DNA of 64,000 bases from Aspidiotus rigidus (GCA_035079385.1 JAVHKY010000027.1:682001-746000); one strand, 5' to 3'; counted from the first letter of the stretch, positions 1 to 11,524 are shown. The notes: generated by a model not told the origin, from the sequence alone. Numbers and translations: made by a program.

Positions 1-500
1 AATAAAAAAACATGTTCTTGAAGTGAAAGAACATATTTTAAAACTAAAAAAACATGTTTTCGAACTAAAAAAACATGTTTTTAAACTAAAAGAACATATT
101 TTTGAACTGGAAAAACATGTTTTTAAAGTAGAGAAATATGTTTTTAAACGAAAAAACATATTTTTCAAGTAAATAACATTGAAAAGATGACTGTCAACGT
201 GACCGCTATAACCGTTTTAACCAAAACATTTATCGGTCAAACGGTCACGGTCAATGTAGTAGTTTTCTTTTGAATGGTTGTTGGTCAATTGGTCAACAAA
301 CATTTTTTCAATAATAATATTCTATTCTGATTTCTGGCTCTGCCCGCAGCGCTTCTCGTCCTCGGTTATAACAGCTATATAACTGTTATTTAGCAAACCC
401 TACCAAAACCAATGGAAACGATTAAATATTTCTTGGAATTGAAGCCGAATTAGAACTGGAAATGTTTTAGTCAAAAGATTTCGGACCTCTAGTTCATACT
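1..500. repeat. Dispersed AT-rich repeat, copy 1
   Basis: The first 175 bases are a loose array of a roughly 20-base unit built on AACATGTTTTT. This is followed by a stretch rich in 'cggtcaaacggtcac' and then 'ggttataacagctatataac'. The same order of segments recurs at 1441-1849, in the same direction and with many substitutions. The left end is cut by the window edge. It has no coding content. It could be one end of a large nonautonomous element or an old tandem duplication. Confidence 0.7.
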
Positions 501-848
501 AGCTCTATACTAGGTCTATGCTTTTCCTTTAACACTGCGCTATTTGTTATATGCAGTTTATACTAGGGGTCAGAATCTTTTGCTGGAACCAAAACTGGAA
601 TTGATAGGAACCACGAAAATTTCTTTGGAACCTGGACCAAATTGGAACCAGAACCTTTTCAAAAAAATCTGACTGATTAAAACCTAAGTTAATTGGAACC
701 AGAACCGGAACCACAACCTAGGGTTTTCAATCGAAATAAATATAAGAAAATAACGTTTTTTTGTCCGGTCAGCTTCAAAATTAAACCGGTTAACGGTTAT
801 ATCGGTCGCATTAGGTATTTTTCTGAAACACCCAAACGGTCATATGAC

Positions 849-1375
849 TAAAGCCCGGATTTTTCAGTACTAAACATGAAAAGTTTCGGCACTTAATGCT
901 GCTTTTTCGTCATTATAAAAAAACATGCGTTTTTAGTGCTTTTAGAAACTCACGATCAGTATTACTCAATTTACGACCAAAATTACGTGATTTTGACCAA
1001 CACTAAACGATTTTTTGGGATTAAACTCATCAATAAAAAATCCTAGCAATTTTTCAATAAAAATGTTTAATTTTTCAACATTGACTAAGAATGATATTTT
1101 CAAAAAAAACTGCCCAATTTTCACCAAAATTGCTGAATTTTAAACAAATTTTATCCGAAATTTTATAATTTTAGACGACATTCAACAAAGTGGTCATTTC
1201 CGGCTTTATTCGGCTTCAAACCCCGTTTTGGGCATTTATTCCATTTTCGGCACTTTTTGGCAAAGTGAAGTTTGTTCTACAGGCCTCACTACCCCTAAAA
1301 TGAATTTCCATCTGATTTTCAAGCTTCTGGCCCTTAGCAAAATGATTCGACAAATGCCGAGGAATCCGGGCTCTG
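849..1375 (-). mobile_element. hAT-type MITE, degraded copy
   Basis: Begins TAAAGCCCGGATT and ends AATCCGGGCTCTG, an imperfect inverted repeat. The body matches, on the opposite strand, the element at 33587-34129: both hold 'gaaaagtttcggcac' near one end and 'gccgaggaatccgggctctg' at the other. The flanks CATATGAC and GTCATGAC could be a decayed 8-bp target duplication. No transposase is encoded. It interrupts the sequence between the two copies of the surrounding direct repeat, so it probably inserted there. Confidence 0.75.
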
Positions 1376-1440
1376 GTCATGACCATTATTAAAATAAAAC
1401 ATGATTTGGCCATAACGGTTCATAATCATAACGGTCAAAA

Positions 1441-1849
1441 TAGAGAAGAACATTTTTTTCGGTAGAAAGAACATGTTTTTTGACTAAAAATTATGTTTTT
1501 AAACTGTAAGAAAATGTTTTTGAACTAAAAAAAACATGTTTTTAATGAAAAAACATTGAAAAGATAACAATGAACATGACTGCTATGACTGTTTTAACCG
1601 AAACATTTATCGGTCAAACGGTCACAGTCAATGTAGTAGTTTCCTTTTGAACGGTTATCGGTCAGTTGGTCAACGAATATTTTTTCCTTTTGGCCCTTGG
1701 TTATAACAGCTATATAACTGTTATTTCGCAAACCCTACCAAAACCGATAAAAACCACGGTGATAGAAACCGTTAATTATTTCTTGGAACCGGAGCCGAGT
1801 CAGAACCGGAACCATTTCAGTCAAAAGGTTCCGGACCTGGAAATGTGAT
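1441..1849. repeat. Dispersed AT-rich repeat, copy 2
   Basis: Second, direct copy of the repeat at 1-500. It has the same AACATGTTTTT array, the same 'aaacatttatcggtcaaacggtcac' block (1602-1625), and then 'ggttataacagctatataactg' and 'gcaaaccctaccaaaacc'. It lacks the short insert found in copy 1 after 'ttttttc'. Short open frames here are chance. Confidence 0.7.
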
Positions 1850-2063
1850 GTCATCGAGGGGCGGTGAGGAGTCGCCTATTCGAAGGGCTTGGGACAATTT
1901 CAAGTCCCAAATTATGAAGAGCGGAAGGAAAATTGAGAACATTTTGAGTCAAGAACAGTAGGTGAGCTGGCTGAGCTTTTGGTCTTAATCAGACCAGACG
2001 TATGTGCCATAATATTATTCGTTTAGATTTTGTTTACGGTAATTGATTCTTACGACCATTTAT

Positions 2064-2447
2064 CACTAGGCAACAATTAAAAATTTTTTGAAAATTACTG
2101 AAGTGAGATAGGTTGTATCTGGAAGTATTTTTTGCGCTGATTTCAGAACCGTTTTCCGTTTCTTGATGGGAGATCGCGTTTTCTTGTTATCACTTTGTTT
2201 AGTTGCCGCGCATCGTCGCGAGACGAAGCGTTCTTTGTCGAGGTTCGATCAACGATAGCAGTATCAACGCTCGATAAGGAACGCTTCGTCTCGCGACGAT
2301 GCGCGGCAACTAAACGAAGGGATAACAAGAAAATGCGACCTTCTATCAATAAACGGAAAACAGTTCTGAAATCAGCGCAAAAAATACTTCTAGATACAAC
2401 CTATCTCACTTCAGCAATTTCAAAAAATTTTTAATTGTTGCCTAGTG
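2064..2447. mobile_element. Palindromic MITE (CACTAGGCAAC termini)
   Basis: Almost the whole 384 bp is one inverted repeat. It starts CACTAGGCAACAATTAAAAA and ends with the reverse complement. The arms stay paired through 'gaagtgagataggttgtatc' and into a GC-rich centre ('cgcgcatcgtcgcgagacgaagcg' and its complement), leaving only about 40 unpaired bases near 2240-2275. The flanks CCATTTAT and GCATTTAC share six of eight positions and may be a worn 8-bp target duplication, which would point to hAT or P-type elements. No protein is encoded. Open frames on both strands only mirror each other. Confidence 0.8.
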
Positions 2448-2449
2448 GC

Positions 2450-4740
2450 ATTTACAGATTTTTTCATCGCCCAAAGATGAACATTAATTGATACCTATCC
2501 TTGAAGTTCCCGTCCTCTTTGGAGCCGCGCATGATTCACCCTACTTACGGCATGGCGGATGCCAAACAACTCTCAAAAAATAGGTTTTTTGCTGGAAGGC
2601 ACCGAAAGTGGAGGGCCCGGAAGATATTCATGTTGGCCAGGATAAAAGCTTGGAAGACTTCTGAGGGAAATTGTACGAAGAGATATATGCTTTGAGAAAG
2701 CGAAAGAAAAACTTTTAATCTTGAAGACAAAATGAGAAGTGAATTATGGAGAATGTTCTCTCAACAGTTGTCCACTCTTTCTTTATTTTGTCAACCAGCT
2801 CGTTTCTTTCACACCACAATCTGTACATAATATTCGATTTCATTCGCTTCATTGGAGAAGTGGTTACGACGTTGGAAATGAATGAGAAACTGATTAGAGC
2901 GGGGCTGATAGTGCAAAGATTCCGTCAGAGGTTTAAATTCCAAACCCAAAAATCATTTCCTCGAGTTTTCGACTCAATTTTGATAGGTTAATCGTTGTCG
3001 AGGCTATAGTTTATTCCGATCTATTTAACTTTGTCAATAGTCTTATTATCTTTTTCATCTTTTCTTTTTTTTTTTCAAACCTCACTCCCTTTTAATTAAT
3101 TAAGATTTAATCTGTGTAACCGAACACTGTTACTACCTAACTAACTACTACAGAAAAAAAAATAGAAGATTAACTAAATAGGTCAAACAGGAAGATTATT
3201 TACATTTCGGTACTTTACTACAGTTTATATGCCTCCTTTTTTAATCGTATTTCCTACGGGTCAATGAGGTAGAAAGCTGAACCAATTTGCATAAATAACG
3301 TTGCAACGTCCAATTCCATTGATGTCAATTTTTGTAGCTCCCGTTCATCCCGGTGATATATTTTCGTAATTTTTTCCTCTCGAACACGATGAAAATTTGT
3401 ACCGCGAAGAATGTACCGCACAAACTTGGGAAAGCAATGAGCGTGAAAATGAGTCAACCAAGGCGAGTGATAAAGCACAAATTTGTTGGATTCGATGGCG
3501 TTTACTAAGAAGGAATAATCCATTAATGCGACTGAATTATTTCAACGATATTTTTCTGTATTATGTTCCTTTTTTTCCCCATGTAGTAAAGATGCAATAT
3601 TATGCTGTAAGTAAATATGATAATATGGTCAATTCGTGCATCGGTGCACTCTTCATTTATATATTGTAATCTTTGGAGTATACGAGTTACGTGTTCGTCA
3701 TATGTGAGGAAATGGCAAACGCGGTTATATCCTTCTGGGTCAGTTATTCTATTTTTATTCAGCGCAATGTCTTGGTTTCGGGTTTCTCGGTTATATGGTA
3801 ATATTTTCCGCTATCCGATTGTCGAACTGAAACCCAATCTTGTTATTTCTTCTGATAATATCGTATGTATTCAAATTCGGTTTCACACTTCGTTTGAGAT
3901 TGAACTGGGCGAGTATGTAGGCCTATTTCAAATAAAAATTACCTGCAGAGTGAAAAATGAGTGGCGTAAATCTTTAAAGAGGAGAACTTGAGAAAAATTT
4001 TGAGTAACGAGCTAAGTAAGGGAAGGGTATTTAGAAAATTTGTAGCTTCGAGAGGATTTCATTCGCTTCGTAAGTAATAACTTAGTTATCGCTTGTTACG
4101 TCGGTAAAAAAAACGCATTTCAATTATTAAATAATTACTCCAAAAATAACGCTTCTAGACAAAAATCGAAGAGAAAGTAATTTATTCTCCACAAAATTTC
4201 CTTTCCAACAAATAATTACCTTCGTCCAAACCATTGAAAAATAAGTCTCTCGAGTACGAGTCATGTGATATAACTAGCCGTCGACCTCGCGTCTCCGGCG
4301 CCCCTAGCGGCCCAAGGTGAGGTGTATTCCTTGTGCTTTCACTTGGATAGGCAACCCGCATGAATGACGTGATTTAGACTGTTTGGCTCTTGTTATGAAT
4401 GGAAACTTAGATTACTTTAACTATTGATTTTCATGAAAAAATTAAGAGAATGAAATTTTTTCTACATGAAATTTACATTTAGGAAAGGGTATTTACAAAA
4501 TTTTTAGGCGCAAAATTTTGCCATTATAATTTCTTGTACCAACGCGGTTCAGTATTTGTAGGTAGTCGTGTGTATATATTCCATAACAGTCTAGCGCCTG
4601 GCGGAGTAAGCGCACCTCTTTCCTTCTGTACACCTTGCTGACGGTCAGCAATGTGTTCTGTAAGTACCGGTATATTGCGTTTGACGAGGTCACTCGGCCA
4701 TTCTCAAAATTTAAGTGGAACAGATATTACTGAATTTGAG
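2450..4740. other. Stretch without recognised genes
   Basis: AT-rich sequence with several 60-120 codon open frames on both strands (for example 3254-3523 minus and 3617-3991 plus). None shows a recognisable domain or a convincing splice context. I see no clear repeat structure. Confidence 0.4.
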
Positions 4741-4743
4741 AAA

Positions 4744-4806
4744 ATATGTGTAAAAAGGGCCTCCGTTCCATAAGGAATACATTGAACAGAGGCCCTTTTT
4801 ACATAT
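4744..4806. repeat. Short hairpin repeat, copy 1
   Basis: Near-perfect stem-loop. The left arm 'gtaaaaagggcctccgttc' pairs with 'gaacagaggccctttttac' around the loop 'cataaggaatacatt'. Read on the minus strand the loop is AATGTATTCCTTATG, almost the same as the loop of the hairpin at 6686-6762 (AATGTATTTCTTATG), so these belong to one small dispersed family. No gene is associated. Confidence 0.75.
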
Positions 4807-5789
4807 ACATCTTCATTTGTGAAAGCAGCTGTCGTGTTTCTCCCCACAGCTTCTCTTTTTGCCTCAGTTCATCAGTCTATGCGTTTACTTGGATATTTCT
4901 CACGTCCATCCTACTTTTTCAATTTTTCGTTCATAACCTCCCGTATCGCTTCTTTTCTCTTATTGTGTAATAAAGAATTTTTATATCCCCCTAGAATGTT
5001 CGGGTAAGGCAACTGCCCACCTGTTTGAATTACACACGCACTGTTTCTCCCTCTCTCTATTTTCTTTTCTTTCTGTTTTGAAGAAATTTCCATAACCTTT
5101 CATCCATATTCATTTCCTTCAATCAGATGTCTTTGACGTGTGCGGCATCTTATTGAATTTTTTTTTTTTATATCACATGAGGCATAATTATTTTTGGGAG
5201 TAATACCTATTATTTATTTTCAACAGATATTTGTTTTGAATATTGTATCGCAAAAAATGATCTTTTCTTAAAATCCAGAATCAAATTCATTCAAGAGCAA
5301 ATTACAGGGGCCACAATTTTTATTCTCTCAAATTTTTCCTAAAAATACGTAAACCTCGAATAATCTTTTTGGATTTATTAAAAACGGCCGGTGTTTTTTC
5401 TTTGAACACAAATAATCTCAGAAACAAACACATTTAACGCAAAAACAAGGAAAATAAAGTGCATCACCATAAAGTCATACCAACTGATAGCACAGTACAA
5501 AATAATGCAGTATAGCAGCTTCCAGCAGACATCACTTGATAACATGTGATCATACATCAGAATAATTCCAAAATGAAAAATAGATAACAAATAAAAAGTT
5601 TATTCATGTTTGTAATCCAGGAGCTTTTCTAGTATTTGAGAATCAACTTTTTATTATGAAAAGAGATTGTACTCAATTCTTATTTGTTCTCCATTTTGGA
5701 ACACTGATTGACTGATGTATGATTGAATGTTGCCAATGCTATTCTTATGGGAATGGACATGTTTACTGGAAGAAATGAGCGTAATATTG

Positions 5790-6480
5790 CAGGGTTGCAA
5801 AAAATATGAACCTTTTTTTTACAAAAAAAAAAATGTTTTTCCGGTTTAAAACAGATTTTATGTTTAAAACATGTTTTAGTTGATAATTTTTAATTCCTTT
5901 TTTAAGGCGTGTTTTTACTACGTTTTAAATCTTTAAATCATTTAATTATGGTGTGAGACACATTTTTGGAATAAAGAAAGTTTTATTTTTTCGTGACAAA
6001 CAGAGATTTAATTAAATGAAGTTTAATTTGCTTTTGTTGCCACCTTTTAATTAATATTACAATAAAAGACGTTTTGACGCACCTAGTCGTCATCATCAGG
6101 AGAAACTGTAATAATAATTAAAAGGTGGCAACAAAAGCGAATTGAACTCCATTTAATCACATTTTTGGAGTTTTAACTATCATTTGAACCACATTTCAAA
6201 TGGTTTTAAGTATTGTTTTCAACAAAATACAAACTTTTTTTTTTTTAATTTTTTAACCTCGGGAAAATTGTTAAGTATTAATTTTTTAGTGAAGCATAAT
6301 AATGAAAATAGGGAAGAAAAATCAATGTTTTCATTGCTTTTTAATGTATTAAAAAAAAAATTTTTTTTAATAAATAAATAAACATGTGTTCAACATATTT
6401 CCGTTTAAAACATGATCTTAACTTTTTTGTGAGTTTTAAGCTTGTTTTAAACATCGTTTGTTTAAAACTTTGCAACCCTG
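5790..6480. mobile_element. hAT-like nonautonomous element (CAGGGTTGC termini)
   Basis: Starts CAGGGTTGCAAA and ends TTTGCAACCCTG, a typical hAT-style terminal inverted repeat. The interior is AT-rich with repeated GTTTAAAAC words near both ends. I could not find a clean 8-bp duplication (left flank TAATATTG, right flank TGAATCAT), so the boundary call rests on the termini. It contains a nested inverted repeat at 6005-6160. No transposase frame is present. Confidence 0.65.
6005..6160. repeat. Nested inverted repeat with hammerhead-like centre
   Basis: Two arms of about 55 bases (6005-6060 and 6108-6160) share 'cttttgttgccaccttttaatta' in inverted orientation. On the minus strand the centre reads CTGATGATGACG...CGTCAAAACGTC. 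This resembles the CUGAUGA core and stem II of a hammerhead ribozyme but lacks a clean GAAA box. Probably a mobile-element relic inside the surrounding hAT-like element. Confidence 0.5.
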
Positions 6481-6685
6481 TGAATCATAGATATGACGTC
6501 ACTACTTTTTAAAACTTGTAGAGTGTATTTTTTTTTTTTTTTGAATGTATGGTGAGAAAAGTCGAATTTTGTACATATAATTTCTTTCAATACTGGCATC
6601 AAATTGTCATGAATTCCCGTACACTTGTGTAGAATGCTATTTCTTTCCTGGAAATTCAAACAGTCTGGATTTTTCCTATACAAAT

Positions 6686-6762
6686 GAGGACCTTTCTGTC
6701 AAAAGGGCGTGCGCTCAATGTATTTCTTATGGGACGGACGCCCTCTTGACAGAAAGGTTTTC
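6686..6762. repeat. Short hairpin repeat, copy 2
   Basis: Stem 'gaggacctttctgtcaaaag' pairs with 'ctcttgacagaaaggttttc', with the loop region 'caatgtatttcttatgggac'. The direct repeat CAAATG lies on both sides (6681-6686 and 6762-6767), which looks like a target duplication and suggests this hairpin is or was mobile. Related hairpins are at 4744-4806 and 23813-23889. Confidence 0.75.
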
Positions 6763-6799
6763 AAATGTAGTGCTCCTGGTTTTCTTATCAATTATACAT

Positions 6800-8230
6800 T
6801 AAATGAATGAATGTTTCACTAAGGTTTAGTGAAAGCAAGAGATTCAAACGGTGGCGATGCTAATAGCAAATACTCAAGTTTTTTCCGGATCTTTACACAG
6901 CTATTCTTTTCTGCGTTGAATGACGCGTAATAAAGTGAACGTGATTTTTTGATAAGAACTTTTTTCTTTTGGAGTTGAAATTTTCACTTTCATCAGAAAC
7001 CTTTTTTGGATAGAAACAAAAATATAATTTAAAAAGATGAATCCATATCCGTACAATAACTCTGAAGAAAATTGGTAACGCATACAAACTCTAAAAAGTT
7101 GAATGTTTGTCTGTAAATTTTGTATAAGCATACAAAACTTTTGAATCCTCATCGACTTGATTTTTTTTCAAAAAATTTGTTTTCATCGGTTTAAGGTTAT
7201 TGTAATTCAGAAAATTTGAAGAGCTTTCAAGAAAGACAATCAAAAGAAGATGGTCAGGAGAAATATTTGATAGAGAGTACACACTAATCAACTGGTTCAC
7301 AAAGAGAACCTGAGAGACGAAAGGTGCTGCCAATAAAATGGTATCACGCAGCGTACCTTCAAAATACAAACCTGACGTGCCGGAGGTGTGGTCCCAACGT
7401 CTGATAAATTTAAAAATTCATTATGAAATGCTTCGTAAACTACCTGTATCATTTCGACATTTGTATGAAGATGTTGTGTTTCCATCGTTTGTTAGTCCAA
7501 TTTCAAGATGTTTTGGAAGGAAATATTTAAAACAAGGAAACCATGGGAACAGATGAATTTTTGTGTCTAAATAGCGGCGTTTCATTACTATATTTGCAAG
7601 ACTCTTTAGAAGGACAACGTAAACGTCCAAGCTTCTCATGAAGTCTTCATATTCCACGATGATTTATTCTCTCGTATTTTCAAAGTTCACCATCATCACC
7701 CTCTGGAGTGCAGTACAAATTGTGTTTTTCAGTCAACAAAACAGAAAAAAATATATATACCTATGGCTACGATTTAATTTCACATTCATGTAAATACAAT
7801 GGACGTAAATATGCGAAAGTCGTTTCCAGTACTCTTCAAACACAATTGTAGACGAATATTTTTTTTATTTCATGTTCATTCGTTTTTAATAAAATATTAT
7901 ATCACGAAGCCCCGGCTCTTTGGTGCAGCAGCGGTAGAATATTTACTGCATTCGTATTGTGTCGGACATGCCGTTTCAGACTAATTACGACGCGGAAGAG
8001 AGCTACAAAACAGCAGAGGCTTGCCTCAGTGAATCCTCCCCTAATTTGCAAAATCGTATAATTCTCCAAATTAAAGTAGAAAATGAGGAAAATTTCTTGG
8101 AAACGTCGCGAAGCTTTACTGTGTTATTGTATTTCTGCCTGGAAAGAAAAGTTGTGTGCAGTTGTACAAAGTGTATGTACCGTAGTATGAAAAGGTTCAG
8201 TAGCTTCTCGTACAGACATTCTCAACTTAC
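6800..8230. other. Stretch without recognised genes
   Basis: Low-copy sequence. Open frames at 7338-7556 (plus, about 70 codons from an ATG) and 7959-8261 (plus, 100 codons without an early ATG) read as ordinary amino-acid mixes but match no family I recognise and lack good splice borders. I would not call them genes. Confidence 0.35.
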
Positions 8231-8288
8231 TCGATGTGCAGTCGGCACTCTTAACGATTAGATTATGTACTGTGCACTCGGTGGTGCG
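8231..8288 (-). CDS. Candidate internal exon, unknown protein
   Basis: On the minus strand an acceptor (ggcacctttgcag) is followed by 58 bases and a strong donor (GTAAGTTGAG). Only one frame is open: it starts in phase 0 and reads RTTECTVHNLIVKSADCTS, ending in phase 1. The next exon candidate upstream on this strand (9312-9435) ends in phase 0, so the two can be joined without breaking the frame. I recognise no domain. The short length means chance cannot be excluded. The case rests on splice-site quality and phase agreement. Confidence 0.3.
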
Positions 8289-9311
8289 CTGCAAAGGTGC
8301 CTGCCTACGTTCTGTGTTTATAAATTTTCATATTCCTCAGGCGTTTTCCGCTGCTAGGGCGAACGCGGACGGGGCGGCACAGGCAGACTTTATTTCATTC
8401 TCCTTTCCTTGCGCGTGAATTATGTATACTGTATACTACATATATAAAACTCGCTTTTCGAAAGCTAATGATATCGAATTATTCATAGAACAAAGCTAAT
8501 TTTGCTCGCGTTAAATGGAAATTCATTTATCTTTGTTCTTCGCGCGCTTTTTCATCGAACCGTCAGCGCTCAGACGGAGTCGGAGAATGACGCTACACGT
8601 TGGCAGAGACGTTTCATTCCGTATCATCTCGTCTCTCGTTTCGCTGCCGGAGAAATTGCATGTACTCGTTCCCGCGAATGTCGAAACCAATTCGACCGAA
8701 AAATAGCGACTCAGCGTTTAAATTTGCTGAATAAATAGAGCTGCAGCAGTACGAGTGTACAATACTTTTGTACGAGCTGTATATATTCGTTCATTCGGGA
8801 TGTTTGGAGCACGTGAAACACCTATCGGCATGCGGTGCATAGGACGGGATGCGTCTGCTTCCGTGGCTTACAACTTTCAATAGGTATCGACTGTCGATTG
8901 CATTAATGGCTTCTGCTAGAATGGAACACCATTTACGAGTATTGAAAGTCATTACTTTGATTAAATCGTTTTTAGTTTAATTGATTTAGCGAGTCGTTAG
9001 AGAAGGAAAAAAAAAAGTTGTGTACGCGCGTATAATTCGGAACGACGGCGACGATTAGCTTTTTTATCTTCTTCCTTCGTGATAGAATGCAGAACACTTA
9101 TTCCTAGCTGCTTCGAGGTGACGGCTTTTCCTGGACGTTTTTTCTCGCGATTCTCTATTCTCGCCGTCAAATCGAACGGCTATTGTTCGAGCGCGAGAGA
9201 AAACATGAGTAAGATTCTACGAAAATGTTTAAATGACCGTTTTTTTCTCTCTTTCGTAAAGATGTGAACTTGAATTTATCACGCTGTGCGCGGAAATTTT
9301 GCGCTGCTTAC

Positions 9312-9435
9312 CTCATCCTCCCATCGTCTTTGTATCTCTTCCTCTTGCTCATGGTTGGCATATATAAGTCCGCTGTTGTCGTGAAGAGTTGATCCAACGT
9401 GTCCCAAAGAAGCGAAATTGCGAAAAACGTTCGAG
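9312..9435 (-). CDS. Internal exon of an unidentified minus-strand gene
   Basis: The acceptor (cttttcattctag) follows a long pyrimidine run, and the exon ends at a strong donor (GATGAG then GTAAGC). The 124 bases enter in phase 2 and leave in phase 0, encoding 41 residues. The first part reads SNVFRNFASLGHVGSTLHDN and the second reads SGLIYANHEQEEEIQRRWED plus a final E. The second half is acidic and charged, with a helix-like EQEEEIQRRWEDE run, so it is probably cytoplasmic or an inter-domain linker. The composition looks like real protein rather than translated AT-rich intron. I do not recognise the family. The phase-2 entry is compatible with the phase-2 exit of the exon at 56606-56658, but a direct junction is not shown. 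Confidence 0.5.
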
Positions 9436-10309
9436 CTAGAATGAAAAGCGTGAAAGATTTTTTTTTTTCTCTTTCTTTTAATCTATTTACTGGTTTTTCT
9501 ACTGCGCAAATGAAATATTGCGGCTCGATGAAAACGTTTGTATTACATTGAAGAGTTGGAGAATTTCTTGGTCGAAGGAAAAAGTAATTAGGACGAGAGT
9601 TCTCTAGGAGACAACCGTGACCCAAGGGAGGCACAGTGTGAAAATTTGGAAAGTTGGAGAGGCAGATGAGAGAAAACTGAAAGAAAATGAAGGAAGAAAT
9701 ATCAAAGCAATCGAAGAGAATTTTACTACCGTACAAAATTGAAGAAACGAAAAAGGTCGTAAAGTAACGAAAAATCGTGAATTATTATTTCGATTGATTT
9801 CGATCTTCCTTTCTCCATTCGATATAAGCGGCAACGTAGCTTCTCGTATCCTACAAATTGACCAGGCAAGTACGGCCTTTCGGAAGTTCCTGTACCATAA
9901 ATTTAGAACTCGGCTACTTTCGTTTTCCCCTCACGTCTGTTTTGATAAGAAATGCTCACAGGATTGTTTAAAAACGAATTATATGAATTTCCGATTACAC
10001 TACGACAGTGGTTAGACTAGGGTTAAACTGGAAATATGCGGTTAACTGAGAAACGGATCTGCAATGAACTTCGGCGATGGTACGGGAAGGAAAATGTTTC
10101 CACCCGTTTTGCGATGTATACTTATCCTAAATTGGGCGAAGACGAGAACCCTCTTGAGTTTGATTTATTTCTCTATCAGGTTATTTACATGAAGCCACTG
10201 CACGTGCCCGGAAAGACCGCAAGATTAGTCTACTGCAGGAGAAAATTCATCTCAGATTTCGACGCTCTGAGGTTGGTTCCAAGGTCGTTTTCCATCCTCC
10301 TATACTAGA

Positions 10310-10680
10310 TCTCTCTCGAGTCAACCTTTATCCTCGTGAGGAAGATCTCCTTCAAAAAAGTCTTAAACATAGCCTTTCTCCGTCCGATGAAGCGCTAGCC
10401 CCCACCAACCTGATCACCGATCCTTCCACCAAGGTTGGCTCCAGTGACACCATTTCTATATACTCTATGTAACCATCAGCTCCTGCACACTTGTTCTCCT
10501 GATGTTATGACACCTCATACTCGTAATTTGGTCAAGAATTTGCCAAAGAAAATCCGTCGTCACCGTTTGATAATAACCAAAGCTGACATAGGTGATTCTG
10601 TGGTGATTTTGGACAAGGAGGATTATGACAAAAAAATCCTCGGTTTTTTGGAGAGTAGGGCCGCACTGTCAGCATCATCA
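10310..10680 (+). pseudogene. Penelope-like element, N-terminal part (broken)
   Basis: Frames here read DLSRVNLYPREEDLLQKSLK and, about 200 bases later, RLIITKADIGDSVVILDKED followed by YDKKI. The KADxG...VV.DKxDYxxKI block is typical of the region before the reverse-transcriptase fingers in Penelope-like elements. The reading frame shifts and contains stops. The homology stops near 10660, where unrelated sequence with an 85-bp tandem repeat begins. The element resumes near 11525. It would have encoded a retroelement protein with a reverse transcriptase and a GIY-YIG nuclease. Confidence 0.7.
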
Positions 10681-10709
10681 ATTCTTGTTTTAATTTTTGA
10701 TTTCAATTT

Positions 10710-10910
10710 CGCGATTCCCCTTCCCGATGGCTAATCCCTCCATGGCTACACCATCTCTCTTCAACCTAATTTAAAACCCTGGGAAAATTTCTAATTTTGC
10801 GAGTTCCCCTCGATGGCTAATCTCACATGGCTACACCCTCTTCAACCCCCATTTAGACCCCCGGTAAAATTGTATGATTTTGCAAAACCCCACGCGATGG
10901 CTAACCCCCC
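10710..10910. repeat. Tandem repeat, about 85 bp, 2.4 units
   Basis: Units are marked by CGATGGCTAA at 10725, 10811 and 10895 (spacing 86 and 84). Each has the order 'gattttgc...ttcccc...cgatggctaa...atggctacaccctcttcaac...aaaatt'. It lies inside sequence that splits the Penelope-like element at 10310-12690. Confidence 0.75.
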
Positions 10911-11029
10911 ATGATCTTAGGTGCGTTCTCATGGACTGAATATGTGTCGCTTATTAACAAACGCCCGAGAATTTATGTCAGAGAATTTGTGTTCATGATT
11001 TACTTTGTGTTATTAAAAAAAAAAAAAAA

Positions 11030-11161
11030 GTTTATCAACAGCATGCACTAGATAGTATAAATGTTTCGGTATACAAAGAAGAAGATACTTATGAGCTCAG
11101 CGTCAATAATCTCAAAAGGAAGTACCCGGACATCGAAAAAAACATTCAGACAATATCCTAA
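11030..11161 (+). CDS. Orphan 43-residue reading frame after an A-tract
   Basis: Directly after a run of about 15 A (11015-11029) comes an open frame reading VYQQHALDSINVSVYKEEDT, then YELSVNNLKRKYPDIEKNIQ, then TIS and a TAA stop. The residue mix is unusually protein-like for this AT-rich DNA. There is no ATG at the start and no pyrimidine tract, so it is not a standard exon. It may be the tail of a retrocopied or element-borne gene. I recognise no family. Confidence 0.2.
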   Translation, partial: VYQQHALDSINVSVYKEEDTYELSVNNLKRKYPDIEKNIQTIS

Positions 11162-11524
11162 TGTCCTTCCAATTTTGGTTTATAAACCCAGTTCCTTATT
11201 TCTTTTTGATTGTATATCAGTTTGTAGTGTCCGTATATTATCTCATTTTCTTATTTAGTTTGATTTGCTCTATAGCCTTATATTGACCCACCAATAAACT
11301 CCGTTGTCTACAGGGCTGGTTCAACCATATACAGCACCACTCTTGCATTTTCAAATCCCACCACTAGTCGTGCCATACCAACGACTGGTAGACACCGCAT
11401 TAAAATATATGGAACATGATCTTCTTTCATTTGGCTACGCCAGAAAATTTCTTCATATTATTTTTTTAGTTATGTCCTTGATATTAGATCGAAAGTTAAC
11501 AGATACACATTCTTGTTGAATCCA

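Noticed and set aside
2195..2434. Overlapping open frames of 60-80 codons on both strands
   Set aside because: They are mirror products of the palindromic MITE at 2064-2447 and have no coding features.
7338..7556. Plus-strand 70-codon ORF from an ATG
   Set aside because: Protein-like in parts, but no family, no splice borders and no repeat copy were found, so it is not called.
8431..8460. TATATAAAA box with downstream ATG at 8515
   Set aside because: TATA-like words are frequent in this AT-rich DNA, and the following frame has no recognisable product or splice donor.
9308..9736. 142-codon minus-strand frame ending MSKRKRYKDDGRMR
   Set aside because: The exon at 9312-9435 in another frame has an acceptor, a donor and better residue composition. 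The long frame crosses intron-like T-rich sequence.
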